The notes under the pieces were generated by a model. The model had not been told where the DNA came from, searched no databases, and saw only the letters and a program-made list of their open reading frames with translations. This document shows, piece by piece, positions 45,664-54,904 of a stretch of DNA of 64,000 nt. The translations under genes and the position numbers were made by a program. Where the stretch lies: NCBI GenBank assembly GCA_005405945.1, contig BJHW01000001.1, forward strand, positions 2,418,001-2,482,000. Direction: 5' to 3'. Source of the DNA: Streptomyces violaceusniger. Lineage in GTDB: Bacteria > Actinomycetota > Actinomycetes > Streptomycetales > Streptomycetaceae. Position 1 is the first letter of the stretch. The number at the start of each line of letters is the position of its first letter.

Positions 45664-46518
45664 TCACCCGCCGCCCGGGCCGCGCAGGGCCGTTCGCCCC
45701 GGTGCCGGGCCCGCGTCGACCGTGTGGTCGAAGACGAACATGTGGCCCGGGTAGTGGGTGATGGCGTACGGGGCCCGGGTGGCGGGGAGCGCCAGTTGGG
45801 GTGTCACCCCGCAGGCCCAGAACACCGGAACGTCGCCGTCCTCGACGACCGGGGAGGGGCCGAAGTCCGGCCGGGCCAGGTCGGCGATGCCGAGCGCCGC
45901 CGGGTCGCCGATGTGCACCGGCGCCCCGTGCCCGGCCGGATAGCGGGCGGTGATCTCGACGGCGCGCGCCACCAGCCGGGCCGGTATCGCGCGCATGCTC
46001 ACCACCAGCGGCCCGGACAGCCGCCCGGCGGGTCGGGTGGCCACGTCGGTGACGTAGACGGGCGGCGCCGCGGACTCCGGCGCGTACCGGACCGGGACGC
46101 CCGCGGCGCGCAGCGGGCCCTCGAAGGTGTGGCTGCAGCCGAGGAGGAAGCCGACCGCGTCCGGGCGCCAGTGGGCGGTGATGTCGTGGGGTTCGGCGGC
46201 CAGTTCGCCGTCGTGCCAGACCCGGTAGCGGGGCAGCTCCGTCCGCAGGTCGGCGACGGTCGTGCCGAGCCGCACCACCGGGTCGCCCGGCTCGGTGACG
46301 GCGAGGACGGGGCAGGGCGCGGGGTTGCGGGTGCAGTACAGCAGGAAGTCGAAGGCGAGGTCGCTGGGTACGATCACGAGATTGGCCTGCTGGTACCCGT
46401 CCAGCAGACCGGCCGTGGGCCCGGTCCACCGGCCGTCCGCCACCAGGCGCCGCAGCGCCGCCGGGGTGGCGGGGACGTCCCCGGGAAGACCGTCTCCCGA
46501 AGGGGCCGGGGCCGTCAC
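45664..46518 (-). CDS. DUF1445 protein, D-glutamate cyclase family (YcsI-like hydro-lyase)
   Basis: A 284-residue protein of the DUF1445/YcsI family. The animal relative is D-glutamate cyclase, which converts D-glutamate to 5-oxo-D-proline. Recognisable family segments are [40 protein letters not shown] and [12 protein letters not shown], followed by [11 protein letters not shown]. The GTG start overlaps the transporter stop (GTGA, 46515-46518). Position near pxpABC, whose product is 5-oxoprolinase, makes a role in 5-oxoproline/D-glutamate metabolism likely. Confidence 0.85.
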   Translation of the reverse strand: MTAPAPSGDGLPGDVPATPAALRRLVADGRWTGPTAGLLDGYQQANLVIVPSDLAFDFLLYCTRNPAPCPVLAVTEPGDPVVRLGTTVADLRTELPRYRVWHDGELAAEPHDITAHWRPDAVGFLLGCSHTFEGPLRAAGVPVRYAPESAAPPVYVTDVATRPAGRLSGPLVVSMRAIPARLVARAVEITARYPAGHGAPVHIGDPAALGIADLARPDFGPSPVVEDGDVPVFWACGVTPQLALPATRAPYAITHYPGHMFVFDHTVDAGPAPGRTALRGPGGG

Positions 46519-47849
46519 GCCAGTTCCCCGTGGCTGGACTCGGTGACGGTGCGCAGCGTCAGCAGGGCGACCACCACGGCCGCCATCAGCAGGAAGCCCG
46601 GGGCGAGCAGACTGCCGGTGGCCGAGATCAGCCAGGTGGACAGATAAGGGCTGAGTCCGCCGCCGACGATGGTGCCGATGTTGAAGCTGAACGAGAGCCC
46701 GGTGTACCGCACCCGGGTCGGGAACAGCTCGGCGTACGTCGGGTAGGTGACGGACTGGACGACCGGCATCGGCAGGGCCAGCACCACCATGGCCGCGACG
46801 GCGAGCGGGAAGCTGCCAAGACCCATGACCAGCATGGCGGGGACGACCAGGACCGCGTACCCGGCGAAGCCGATGGTGATGAGCCGCTTGCGGCCCCACC
46901 GGTCCGACAGCGCCCCGCACACCGGCATCAGGACGGCCACGAACAGGCTGATCCCGCCCATGATCCAGAAGGTGGAGTCCTTCGGGTAGCCGAGGTCGGT
47001 GGTCAGGTAGATGTTCATGAAGATCAGGCCGACCCAGTAGCCGCAGTTGGAGCCGATGGCCAGCAGGGTCACCTTCAGCACCGGGCCGCGGTGGCGGGTG
47101 AACACCTCGGTCAGCGGCGCCTTGGCGGTGGCCCGCTCCGACTTCGCCGCGAGGAAGCTCTCGGAGTCCGCGAGCCGGTTGCGGGCGATCAGGGCGACGG
47201 CGATCAGAGGCAGCGAGAGCAGGAACGGTATGCGCCACCCCCAGGCGTCGAGCTGGCGCTCGCTCAGCGCGGTCGTGGTGACGCCCGCGACCAGCGCCGC
47301 GGCCCCGCCGCCGAGGGCCACCCCGACCGGGGTGAAGGCCCCGAAGAAACCGCGCCGCCCGGCCGGGGCCGACTCGGCGAGGTAGGTGGCCGAGCCGGTC
47401 ACCTCACCGCCCGCGAAGAACCCCTGCGCGAGCCGCACCACCAGCAGGGCGACGGGCGCGGCCACGCCCACGGTCTCGGCCGTGGGCAGCAGCCCGACGG
47501 CCGCGGTGGCGCCGCCCATCCCGGTCACGGTGAGGATCAGTACGGGCTTGCGGCCCACGCGGTCCCCGAGCCGGCCGAGCACGATGCCGCCCAGCGGCCG
47601 CATCAGGAACGCGCTGCCGAACACCGCGAGCGTGGCCAGCAGGGCGGCGGTGGGGTCGTCCCCGGGAAAGAAGTGCGGGCCGATGACCACGGCCAGATAG
47701 CTGTAGACGCCGAACTCGTAGTACTCGATGGCGGTGCCGGCGGCCGCCGCCAGCGCCGCCCGGCGCGGGCCGCCGCGCGCCGCGGTGGCCACGGCGGCCG
47801 CGCCCCCGGTGTCTCCGGGTGCCGTCGAGGCCGTTGATACGCTCGTCAT
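46515..47849 (-). CDS. MFS transporter, metabolite:proton symporter (MHS) family
   Basis: An intact 444-residue, 12-helix transporter. MHS signatures are [19 protein letters not shown] at the N-terminus, [13 protein letters not shown] in loop 2-3 and [20 protein letters not shown] in helix 4. Family members import dicarboxylates, amino-acid derivatives or osmolytes with protons. Coupled to the DUF1445 gene and downstream of pxpABC, it may take up 5-oxoproline or a related compound (inference). Confidence 0.88.
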   Translation of the reverse strand: MTSVSTASTAPGDTGGAAAVATAARGGPRRAALAAAAGTAIEYYEFGVYSYLAVVIGPHFFPGDDPTAALLATLAVFGSAFLMRPLGGIVLGRLGDRVGRKPVLILTVTGMGGATAAVGLLPTAETVGVAAPVALLVVRLAQGFFAGGEVTGSATYLAESAPAGRRGFFGAFTPVGVALGGGAAALVAGVTTTALSERQLDAWGWRIPFLLSLPLIAVALIARNRLADSESFLAAKSERATAKAPLTEVFTRHRGPVLKVTLLAIGSNCGYWVGLIFMNIYLTTDLGYPKDSTFWIMGGISLFVAVLMPVCGALSDRWGRKRLITIGFAGYAVLVVPAMLVMGLGSFPLAVAAMVVLALPMPVVQSVTYPTYAELFPTRVRYTGLSFSFNIGTIVGGGLSPYLSTWLISATGSLLAPGFLLMAAVVVALLTLRTVTESSHGELA

Positions 47850-47923
47850 GGGTTCCTCCGGGTCTGACCTGTCCTTTGCCGGGATGTGCTGTCAGTGCCG
47901 CCGGTACGGCGCCGGGGGCCCGT

Positions 47924-47968
47924 ACGACGGTCATCCGCGGGACCAGTCCTCCCGCTGATGACCGTCGT
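47924..47968. terminator. Long hairpin between VOC gene and MHS transporter
   Basis: 18-base arms (47924-47941 starting ACGACGGTCATC, and 47951-47968) pair at 17 of 18 positions with a 9-base loop. It lies 86 bases after the VOC stop and 74 bases before the transporter start. It may end the pxp-VOC transcript or attenuate read-through into the transporter genes. Confidence 0.65.
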
Positions 47969-48053
47969 CCTGCCGGGCCGGGCGCCGCCCGCCGGTGGGT
48001 CGGTGCGGACCGCCGGGCGGATGAAGACCGCCGGGCGGTGGCGGAGTGGCGGA

Positions 48054-48506
48054 TCAGACGGCGAAGAGCTGTCCGAGGTCGGCGAACGCCTTGAACTCCA
48101 GCGCGTTGCCCGCCGGGTCGAGGAAGAACATCGTCCACTGCTCACCGGGCTCGCCCTGGAAGCGGACGTACGGCTCGATCACGAACTCCGTGCCCGCCGC
48201 GGTGAGCCGCTCGGCGAGCTTCTGGAACTCCGGCACCGGCAGCACCAGGCCGAAGTGCGGCACCGGCACCTGGTGGCCGTCGACCGGGTTGGTCCCGGCG
48301 ATGCCGTCGCGCGGCGTCCCGGACGGGCCGTCGCCGACCTGGTGGGTGACGACCTGGTGGCCACCGAAGTTCCAGTCGATCCACTTGGTGTCCGAGCGGC
48401 CCTCGGCGAAGCCGAGCACCTTGCCGTAGAACTCCCGGGCGGCCTCGATGTCGTCCACCGGGATGGCCAGGTGGAAGGGGACGAGGGAGGCGGGCTGAGC
48501 GGTCAT
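48054..48506 (-). CDS. VOC-superfamily protein (glyoxalase/dioxygenase-like)
   Basis: A 150-residue vicinal-oxygen-chelate protein. It has the paired beta-alpha-beta-beta-beta layout, with metal-ligand candidates in [32 protein letters not shown] and [14 protein letters not shown]. Family roles include glyoxalase, ring-cleaving dioxygenase and antibiotic resistance. The start follows AAAGGAGACC. It is 41 bases after pxpC and probably on the same transcript. Confidence 0.82.
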   Translation of the reverse strand: MTAQPASLVPFHLAIPVDDIEAAREFYGKVLGFAEGRSDTKWIDWNFGGHQVVTHQVGDGPSGTPRDGIAGTNPVDGHQVPVPHFGLVLPVPEFQKLAERLTAAGTEFVIEPYVRFQGEPGEQWTMFFLDPAGNALEFKAFADLGQLFAV

Positions 48507-48547
48507 GCGCGGGTCTCCTTTGGGTTTCTGATGGCGTCTCAGGGGAT

Positions 48548-49486
48548 TCAGTGGACGGGGGCGAGCCGCAGCGCGTCCCCGGGGAGGGTCTGGCCGACGA
48601 GATCGATGTCGGCGTCGGTGACCACCCCGATGACGGGGTAGCCGCCGGTGACCGGATGGTCGGCGAGGAAGACGATCGGCTCGCCCGACGGCGGCACCTG
48701 GATGGCGCCGCGCACCGTCCCCTCACTCGGCAGGTCGACCGAGCCGATGGCCAGCGGCGGCCCGGTCAGCCGCGCGCCCACCCGGTCGCACTGGGCGGAG
48801 ACCCGCCAGGGCGTGGTGGTGAGCCGGTGCCGGTCCGCGGCGTCGAACAGCTCGTGCCGCGGACCCCAGCGGAACCGGACGGTGGCCGGTCCGCCGCACG
48901 GGACGACGCTGAACGCCAGCTCCAGCGGGATCGCCGGGACCGGGCGCACCGGGCCAAGGCCGTACTCCGCCCCGGCGCGCACCGGGTCGGGGCCGAGCCC
49001 GGTGAGGGAGTCGCGCGAGGCCGACCCCAGCACCCGCTCCGCCTCGATCCCGCCGGATACGGCGAGATAGGTGCGGCAGCCCGCCCAGGGGCGGCCGATG
49101 GCGAGCACCGATCCGGCGCGGAGCCACAGCCGCGGCGCGCCGTCGACCGGCACCCCGTCGACCGTCAGCGGCGCCGGGGCCCCGGTGACCGCCACATGGC
49201 GGGTGGTGGAGAGGGTGATCGCGAGGCCGCCGAGGGTGACCTCCAGGGCCGGGGTGTCCTCCGGGTTCCCGGCCAGCCGGTTGGCGAGCCGGAAGCTGCG
49301 CCGGTCGGCCGGACCGGAGGCGGGGACGCCCAGATGCGCCATCCCCGGACGGCCCAGGTCCTGCACGCTGGCCGCCGGCCCCGCCTGGACGACCGTCAGT
49401 ACGGCGGGCTCCGGGCCGGTGCCGGGGGCCGGTGGCCGGTGCCGGGTGCGGACCCGGCGGCCCGGGGCGGCGGAGGCGACCGTCAT
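48548..49486 (-). CDS. pxpC: 5-oxoprolinase subunit PxpC (KipA-like, biotin-dependent carboxyltransferase fold)
   Basis: A 312-residue PxpC/KipA subunit. It has the N-terminal [41 protein letters not shown] central region (seen as [16 protein letters not shown]) and the C-terminal [19 protein letters not shown] motif. With PxpA and PxpB it forms ATP-dependent 5-oxoprolinase, which opens 5-oxo-L-proline to L-glutamate. ATG overlaps the pxpB stop (ATGA, 49483-49486). About 25 Pro/Arg-rich residues precede the conserved start. Confidence 0.92.
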   Translation of the reverse strand: MTVASAAPGRRVRTRHRPPAPGTGPEPAVLTVVQAGPAASVQDLGRPGMAHLGVPASGPADRRSFRLANRLAGNPEDTPALEVTLGGLAITLSTTRHVAVTGAPAPLTVDGVPVDGAPRLWLRAGSVLAIGRPWAGCRTYLAVSGGIEAERVLGSASRDSLTGLGPDPVRAGAEYGLGPVRPVPAIPLELAFSVVPCGGPATVRFRWGPRHELFDAADRHRLTTTPWRVSAQCDRVGARLTGPPLAIGSVDLPSEGTVRGAIQVPPSGEPIVFLADHPVTGGYPVIGVVTDADIDLVGQTLPGDALRLAPVH

Positions 49487-50346
49487 GGCGCCACCGCCTC
49501 GAAGACCACCCGGTCGCCGACCGCGAGCCGGTTCGGCGGATCGGCGGTCACATCCCACAGCCGGGTGGTGGTGACGCCGATCTGGTGCCAGCCGCCGGGG
49601 GTTCCGCCGGGGTAGACCACCGTCTGGTTCCCGGCGATGGCCACCACCCCGGCGGCCACCCTCGGCCGCGGGCTGGACAGCCGGGGCAGCCGGAGGCTCT
49701 CCGGTACGCCGTCCAGATACGCGAAACCGGGCGCGAAGCCGAAGAAGCCGACCCGGTACTCCCCCGCGCCGTGCCGCCGCGCGACCTCTTCCGGGGCCAG
49801 ACCGAGGCGTTCGGCGACCTCGGGCAGGTCCGGGCCGTCGTAGCGGACCGGGATCACGATGCGCCGGCCGGGCGGCGGTCCGGTGCGGTGGGCGCCGGGC
49901 CCGTCGAGCACGGCGCGCAGCCCGGCGGCGAGCTCGCCCATCCCGGCGGCGGTCTCCGCCACCACCAGCACGGTCGTGGCGGCGGGCACGACCTCCCGCA
50001 GCCCCGACGCCCAGGGCTCGGCGCGGATCGAGGCGGCGACGTCGGCGGGCCGCCGGTCCGCACACTCGATCAGCCAACCCCGGTCACCGGCCCTCCGCAG
50101 AATCGTTTTGCCCGAGCTCATGTTCGCCAGGGGCACCTTCGCAGGGGTCGCGTCCGCCAGGGGCACGTCCGCCGAGGGCATGGCCGCCCGGGTCGCGTCC
50201 ATCGGAGGCACGGCCGCAGACGTCACCTCCGCACGAGCCCCGTCCGCCAGAGACAGGTCCGCAGGGGGCACGTCCCCACGAGACACGTCCGCCGAGGGCA
50301 TGGCCGCTGGGGTCGCGTCCGCAGACGGCACGTTCGCCGGGGTCAT
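49483..50346 (-). CDS. pxpB: 5-oxoprolinase subunit PxpB (KipI-like) with N-terminal pentapeptide-repeat extension
   Basis: A 287-residue protein; PxpB is normally about 210 residues. Residues about 80-287 are a normal KipI domain (GDRGWLIE, IPVRYDGPDLPEVAERLGL, FFGFAPGFAYLDG, VAIAGNQTVVYPGGTPGGWH). Residues 1-75 are extra. They consist of about fifteen pentapeptide units of the form A-D-V-P-S, close to the A(D/N)LXX consensus of pentapeptide-repeat proteins. ATG 50346 overlaps the pxpA stop (ATGA). Translation could instead begin inside the repeat or just after it (ATG at 50122 before SSGK), so the extension must be tested. Confidence 0.85.
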   Translation of the reverse strand: MTPANVPSADATPAAMPSADVSRGDVPPADLSLADGARAEVTSAAVPPMDATRAAMPSADVPLADATPAKVPLANMSSGKTILRRAGDRGWLIECADRRPADVAASIRAEPWASGLREVVPAATTVLVVAETAAGMGELAAGLRAVLDGPGAHRTGPPPGRRIVIPVRYDGPDLPEVAERLGLAPEEVARRHGAGEYRVGFFGFAPGFAYLDGVPESLRLPRLSSPRPRVAAGVVAIAGNQTVVYPGGTPGGWHQIGVTTTRLWDVTADPPNRLAVGDRVVFEAVAP

Positions 50347-50347
50347 G
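50123..50347 (-). repeat. 15-bp tandem repeat (fifteen units) at the start of pxpB
   Basis: Fifteen consecutive 15-bp units of the form TCCGCCGAGGGCACG on the plus strand run without spacer. Some units are identical or nearly so (for example two copies of TCCGCCGAGGGCATG). In the pxpB frame each unit encodes five residues, so unit changes keep the frame. The units differ mainly at codons for variable positions. Confidence 0.85.
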
Positions 50348-51146
50348 GCCGCACCCCGACCCGGTCGGCGGTGGGGCCGGGCGGGCCCACCGCGACACCC
50401 TCCGACGCCAGCGCCTCCCGTACGGCGGCGGCCAGCCCGGCCGCGCCGGGGGTGTCGCTGTGCACGCACAGCGCGGCCAGCTCCCCGCCGTCCGGGGCGA
50501 TCCGTACGACGCTGCCGCTCACCGAGACCACGGTCCCCGACTCCGCCATCCGCAGGGCCCGTTCAGCCGCCTCGGCCGGGTCGGTGATCAGGGCCCCGGG
50601 CGCGGATCTGGGCACCAGCAGCCCCTCGTCGGTGTAGCCGCGGTCGATGAACCCCTCGGCCAGCGGGCGCACCCCGGCCTCCACCGCCCGCTCCCAGACC
50701 GCGGTGCGCGGCTGGCACAGCAGCGGCAGCGCGCGGTCGTAGAGGGCGACGGCCTCGACGATCGCGGCCGCTTGCCCGGTGTGCCGGGCCGCCGCGTTGT
50801 AGAGCGCGCCATGGGCCTTCACATAGCCGACGTGACCGCCCGCGAGCCGGGCGAACACCTCCAACGCACCTATCTGGTAAAGGAGTTCGTTGACCAGCGT
50901 GGCCGGTGGCACATCGATGAAGCGGCGGCCGAATCCGGCCAGGTCGCGGTACGAGACCTGGGCCCCGATCGCCACGCCCCGGGCGGTGCTCGCCTCGCAG
51001 GTGCGGCGCAGGATGTCGGGGTCTCCGGCGTGGAACCCGCAGGCCACATTGGCCGCGGTGACCTGGTCGAGCAGCTCACCCTCGTCGGCCGGCCCCCAGA
51101 CCCCGAACCCCTCGCCCACATCGGTGTTGAGCGCGAGGCCGGTCAC
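50343..51146 (-). CDS. pxpA: 5-oxoprolinase subunit PxpA (LamB/YcsF family)
   Basis: A 267-residue LamB/YcsF protein. Diagnostic segments are LNTDVGEGFGVW, ANVACGFHAGDPDILRR, IGAQVSYRDLAGFGRRF and HVGYVKAHGALYN. Histidines and aspartates of the metal site are in these motifs. It is the first enzyme gene after the FadR regulator; its GTG overlaps the regulator stop (51143-51146). Together with PxpB and PxpC it makes a complete 5-oxoprolinase. Confidence 0.93.
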   Translation of the reverse strand: MTGLALNTDVGEGFGVWGPADEGELLDQVTAANVACGFHAGDPDILRRTCEASTARGVAIGAQVSYRDLAGFGRRFIDVPPATLVNELLYQIGALEVFARLAGGHVGYVKAHGALYNAAARHTGQAAAIVEAVALYDRALPLLCQPRTAVWERAVEAGVRPLAEGFIDRGYTDEGLLVPRSAPGALITDPAEAAERALRMAESGTVVSVSGSVVRIAPDGGELAALCVHSDTPGAAGLAAAVREALASEGVAVGPPGPTADRVGVRP

Positions 51147-51847
51147 CGGGCCGACTCCGCCCAGTACGCCTGGAGGGCGCCGCTGCTGTTCTCCCAGGCC
51201 CTGTGCAGCCCTTCCTGGCCGCCGTCGATGTGCGCGGTGATCTGCCGGGCCAGCTCCTCCGCGTCCCCGTCGGCCAGCGCCTGGACCATCGCGGCGTGCT
51301 CGTGGTGGACCCGGCCGTACGCCGAGGTGCCGTGGACGTAGAACCGGGAGTACGGCTCCAGCCGGTGGTACATCTGCGAGATGATCTCGTAGCGCATGGG
51401 CAGCCGGGACAGCCGGTACATGTCCAGGTGGAAGGCGAGGTTCGTCCGCGACCAGATGTCGGCGCCGGACCCCGCGGCCCGCTCCATCGCGGCCGCCATC
51501 TCCTCGAACCGGCTGATGTCGCGCCGGGAGACCCGCTCGGTGACGTGCTCGGCGAAACTCGGCTCGATGAGCCGCCGCAGGTTGTAGATCTCGTCGATCT
51601 CCTCGAGGTCCAGCGCCGTGACGAACGTGCCGCGGCCCGGTGTCGAGCGCAGCAGGCCCTCGCTCGCGAGGGTGCGCATGGCCTCCCGCAGCGGGATGCG
51701 GCTCACCCCGAAACGGTCGGCGAGTTCGTCCTGGACCAGTCGGTGGCCCGGCGGGTAGACGCCCTCGACGATCAGCCGGCGCAGCTCGTCGGTGAGGGCG
51801 TCGGCGCCTTGGGCATCACCGCGGCGGCCTCTGTCTTCTCGGCTCAT
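51143..51847 (-). CDS. GntR-family regulator, FadR subgroup
   Basis: A 234-residue FadR-type GntR regulator. The winged helix-turn-helix (about 18-85) includes DELADRFGVSRIPLREAMRT and LRSTPGRGTFV. The FCD ligand domain (about 95-225) has metal-binding candidates in FHLDMYRL and HHEHAAMVQAL. It is the first gene of the pxp operon and probably senses a 5-oxoproline or related carboxylate. The GntR-like palindrome TGTATACA lies seven bases before the start codon, arguing for autoregulation of the whole operon. Confidence 0.9.
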   Translation of the reverse strand: MSREDRGRRGDAQGADALTDELRRLIVEGVYPPGHRLVQDELADRFGVSRIPLREAMRTLASEGLLRSTPGRGTFVTALDLEEIDEIYNLRRLIEPSFAEHVTERVSRRDISRFEEMAAAMERAAGSGADIWSRTNLAFHLDMYRLSRLPMRYEIISQMYHRLEPYSRFYVHGTSAYGRVHHEHAAMVQALADGDAEELARQITAHIDGGQEGLHRAWENSSGALQAYWAESAR

Positions 51848-51849
51848 AT

Positions 51850-51863
51850 ACTGTGTATACAGT
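51850..51863. promoter_or_regulatory. FadR/GntR operator at the pxp operon start
   Basis: ACTGTGTATACAGT contains the perfect palindrome TGTATACA (51854-51861) and near-symmetrical flanks. It lies directly before the ATG at 51847, so binding would block the promoter or translation start of the regulator-pxpABC operon. Confidence 0.6.
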
Positions 51864-51938
51864 GCATGCACCGGATACGTGAAGAGGTTGGCCGTAGGAA
51901 ATCCGTCCGTCAGGCTCGCTCTCCGGGCCGCAGCCCCC

Positions 51939-52684
51939 TCAGCCGTCGGTCAGGGTGCGGTCCAGGAGCGGGAGCAGCCGGTCCCAATGGTGTTGAAGCG
52001 CGGAGGGGTTGAAGGCGTCGGTGTCGGACATGGTGAAGCCGTGGACGGTGCCGGGGTAGATCTCGGAGGTGTAGCCGACCCCCGCGGCGTCCAGGGCCTG
52101 GTTGAGCTCGCGCAGGGCCTCGGGCGTCATGTCGGTTTCGGCGTGGCCGAGGTGGACCTGGGCGGTGACCTTGGAGAGGAGGCCGTGCAGGCCGTCGGGC
52201 CCGTCGGCGACCAGGGGCCGTGGAATTCGGCGACGGCGGCCACCTGGCCGGGGTGGGCCGCGGCGGTGCGCATCGCCAGGAGGCCGCCTATGCAGTAGCC
52301 GATCACGCCGACCGGTCCGGCGCCGACCTCGGGCCGGGTGGTGAGAAACCTCAGGTAGGCATCGGCGTCGCGCAGGATCCGTTCGGTGGTGTGCGCCTCG
52401 ATCAGGGGCATCAACTGCCCGACGATCTCCGGTCGGACCTCTTCTCCGATGTGCTCGGGAAGTTCGATCAGCGGTGCCGGGCCGTGCCGGTAGAAGAAGT
52501 TGGGGACGAGCACGTAGTACCCGTGCCCGGCCAGTTCGCGGGCCATCTCCCGCAGCACGGGCCGGATGCCGAAGGCGTCCGCGTACAGCAGAACCCCCGG
52601 GTGCCGCCCGCCGCCGTCGGGGAAGGCGGCGAAGGCGTCGGCCTGACCGTCCGGGGTGGGGATCCGCAGTGTCGTGGTGGGCAA
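51939..52684 (-). pseudogene. Dienelactone hydrolase family protein (frameshifted)
   Basis: The joined product is about 248 residues of the dienelactone hydrolase family. The nucleophile is Cys in GVIGYCIGGLLAM; the acid and histidine are Asp in HAETDM and His in YPGTVHGFTMSD. The frame breaks in the four-base G run 52214-52217: AVAEFHGP must join LVADGPDGLHGLLSKV, which one extra base restores. A TTG start at 52684 follows GGAAGGAACACC. It is divergent from a MarR regulator with clear operators between. Other members open aromatic-degradation lactones, but broader ester substrates are possible. Confidence 0.82.
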
Positions 52685-52710
52685 GGTGTTCCTTCCGTGG
52701 AGTTCGCTCA

Positions 52711-52773
52711 ACAAACGTTTGTCGCACTCACGTTGTTGGCGCGTGCGAACGTACATCGTTAGTGGGACTAACG
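52711..52773. promoter_or_regulatory. Two MarR-type operators between divergent genes
   Basis: A perfect 12-bp palindrome ACAAACGTTTGT (52711-52722) and a perfect inverted repeat CGTTAGT-GGG-ACTAACG (52757-52773) lie between the hydrolase and MarR starts. They are different sequences, so one may belong to another regulator. Confidence 0.6.
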
Positions 52774-52793
52774 CAATCGGTAGGATGAGCGCC

Positions 52794-53276
52794 ATGACCA
52801 GAGCCGAAGCCGCGGACGTCCCCGACGCCGACGCGCCCCAGACGCCCGGACGGCTGCGTCGGCTGGCGAGCCGACTGCTGTCGCAGCTGACCATGCGGTC
52901 GGACCGGCTGATCAACGAGGGCCTGGCCCGGGCCGACGCCCGCAAGTGGCACTACGCCGTGCTCGCCTCGCTGGAGGAATACGGCCCGGGCAGCCAGGCG
53001 GCGCTGAGCAGGCGCACCGGCATCTACCGCAGCGACATGGTCGGTTTGCTCAACGAACTGACCGAGCGTGGCCTCGTCGAGCGGGCGCCGGATCCCGACG
53101 ACCGGCGCCGCAACACCATCACCATCTCCTCCCGGGGCCGCCGCCAACTGCGCCGCCTCGACAAGGTCCTGGACGAACTCCACGACGAACTGCTCGCGCC
53201 GCTGAACCCGGCCGAACGCGACCAGTTCACGCGGTTGCTCACCCGCTTGCTCGACCACCACACCGGGACCTCCTGA
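52794..53276 (+). CDS. MarR-family transcriptional regulator
   Basis: A 160-residue MarR protein. The winged helix-turn-helix covers about 65-125 (GSQAALSRRTGIYRSDMVGLL then DPDDRRRNTITISSRGRRQL). The start may be 52785 or 52794; 52794 is preferred because AGGATGAGC precedes it. It is divergent from the dienelactone hydrolase and probably represses it. Confidence 0.87.
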   Translation: MTRAEAADVPDADAPQTPGRLRRLASRLLSQLTMRSDRLINEGLARADARKWHYAVLASLEEYGPGSQAALSRRTGIYRSDMVGLLNELTERGLVERAPDPDDRRRNTITISSRGRRQLRRLDKVLDELHDELLAPLNPAERDQFTRLLTRLLDHHTGTS

Positions 53277-53553
53277 CCCCGATGGGCCGGCCGTGCGGGC
53301 TTCGCTCCGCCGCGTTATGAGGCGCGCATCGCGGGGACACGGAGCGTGGCGCTCGCGACCGTCAGCGCCACGAACCAGGAGGGTTGTGATCGTCGGAGCC
53401 CCGAGGGCTGGGGCAGAGCCCCGGGCTCGAGGTCGGGGGCACAGCCCCGGGGTCTGGGGCGGAGCCCCAGTTTCGGGAAGGGGCGGGGAGGGGAGCGGCC
53501 CGCCGCAGGCGTCATCACCCGCCGGACACCCCCTGGGGTCCTTCTGACGGATC
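53277..53553. other. Intergenic region with three GGGGCNNAGCCCC hairpins
   Basis: No gene is seen. The self-complementary word GGGGC-N3-GCCCC appears three times, at 53410-53422, 53436-53448 and 53456-53468, forming a row of small stems. Such GC-rich repeats are common in Streptomyces intergenic regions. Lying between convergent genes they probably act as a terminator cluster. Confidence 0.6.
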
Positions 53554-54468
53554 CTAGCGCTGAGCGCTGCGCGCGGACGCGGCCCCGGGCGCGTTGAGGT
53601 CTTGGTGGACCACGCGGGCAATGCCCTCGATGTTGGCGATGCCGTCGTCCATCGTGGCGTTGTCCCGCGAGAGCACCGTGATCGTGTAGTCGTGGTCGCC
53701 GCCGGTGAAAGCGCCGAGGCTATGCACCCGCCAACCGTTCGTGGCCCGCTCCAGCCAGCCGTTCTTCACATGCACCTGTGCGTCGCCCGGCGCGCCGGCC
53801 GGGGTCCCCCAGCGCTGCTCGGGGACGACCTCGCCCATCAGCTTCAGGATGTAGCCGCGGGAGTCCTCGCCGAGCACCGGGTTCACGTGGGTCACCAGGT
53901 TGAGGAGCTTCTCCTCGTCGTTCGCGGTGATCTGGGTGAGCCCCCAGTGCCCCTCGCCGTCGAGGACGGTGTTGGTCATCCCCGCGGCCCGCAGGAATCC
54001 GTTGATCTTGTCCGCTCCGAGCTGCTTCCACAGCGCGGTGGTGGCATCGTTGTCGGACTTCGTGATCATGGCGATGGCGCGGTCCTTCTCCTCCTGTGTC
54101 AGGGCGCGGTCGTCCTTCTGCGCGTCCCACAGCAGCGTGGCGAGCACGGTCACCTTGACCGTGCTCGCCGAGTCGAACGTCCGGTCCGCGTCGAGAGTGC
54201 AGGTTGTGTTCGTGGCGCGGTCGTGGAGGCTGATCGCCGTCGTCGCGGTGGAGCCGTCCAGCGCCGAGTTGATGTCTTCGGAGAGCTTGTCGGCAAGCCC
54301 CGGCTCGTCCGAGGTGCAGATCACCGCCTGCGGGGCGGCCGCGTGAGCCGACCCCACCGAGGCGATCGTCGGCACGAGCGCCCCGGCGGCCAGCGCCGCT
54401 CGTGACGCCAGCGTGGTCCGGGGAAGCCGGGATATGCGTCGGTGTCGCCCCATGGTGTGCTTGTCCAT
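53554..54468 (-). CDS. Secreted serine hydrolase, class A beta-lactamase-like
   Basis: A 304-residue exported protein with a signal peptide (SRAALAAGALVPTIASVGSAHA). The SXXK motif is SASTVKV (STVK), the SDN motif is TKSDNDA and the third motif is KNG in HVKNGWL instead of KTG. This matches the class A beta-lactamase fold, but the divergent third motif and the missing clear ExxxN omega-loop suggest it may be a peptidase or a beta-lactamase-related protein without strong antibiotic activity. The start may also be 54453. Confidence 0.82.
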   Translation of the reverse strand: MDKHTMGRHRRISRLPRTTLASRAALAAGALVPTIASVGSAHAAAPQAVICTSDEPGLADKLSEDINSALDGSTATTAISLHDRATNTTCTLDADRTFDSASTVKVTVLATLLWDAQKDDRALTQEEKDRAIAMITKSDNDATTALWKQLGADKINGFLRAAGMTNTVLDGEGHWGLTQITANDEEKLLNLVTHVNPVLGEDSRGYILKLMGEVVPEQRWGTPAGAPGDAQVHVKNGWLERATNGWRVHSLGAFTGGDHDYTITVLSRDNATMDDGIANIEGIARVVHQDLNAPGAASARSAQR

Positions 54469-54904
54469 TCGTTCGTGGTGCGGTTCATCACGCGGGGGCC
54501 TTCGCTCCGTCGCGAAGCGAAGACATCCCGGTGCTCCAGCACTGGATGACGAGCCACCGGCGGGTGAGGTTCAAAAACGTGTCCGAATCTCACAAGATCG
54601 CTCCACAACCGGCACAGCGCCTCAGCGGCCGACACGGCGAAGAGACCGGTCAGCGCACAGCGCGATCCGGCCGCCCGACGCTGGGTGACCAGGTCCGCTC
54701 GCCGCCCGGTCGGCGCCCCAAGGGATTGACGCGCTCCGCCCGAACAGCGGCACCGGCCCCTGGCTCCGGCCCCGTATCGCCACGCGTAGCGGAACCGCCG
54801 CTGCGTGTGTCCGGCGTCGGCGAGCCGACAGGCCGTCACCCAGGGCGGGCCACATAGTCGAGAATTGGGAGTGAGGCAGGCGCCGGGCCGGACAGGAGAA
54901 GGTT
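54469..54904. other. Intergenic region between divergent genes
   Basis: No gene is visible in these 436 bases. A 7-bp inverted repeat CTTCGCT/AGCGAAG lies at 54501-54523 upstream of the beta-lactamase-like gene. Near the phosphatase start the sequence CATAGTCGAGAATTGGGAG may hold a minus-10 box. Nothing else is clear. Confidence 0.45.

Noticed and set aside
48551..49615. Plus-strand reading frame antisense to pxpC
   Set aside because: Shadow of a gene with full family motifs and translational overlap to pxpB.
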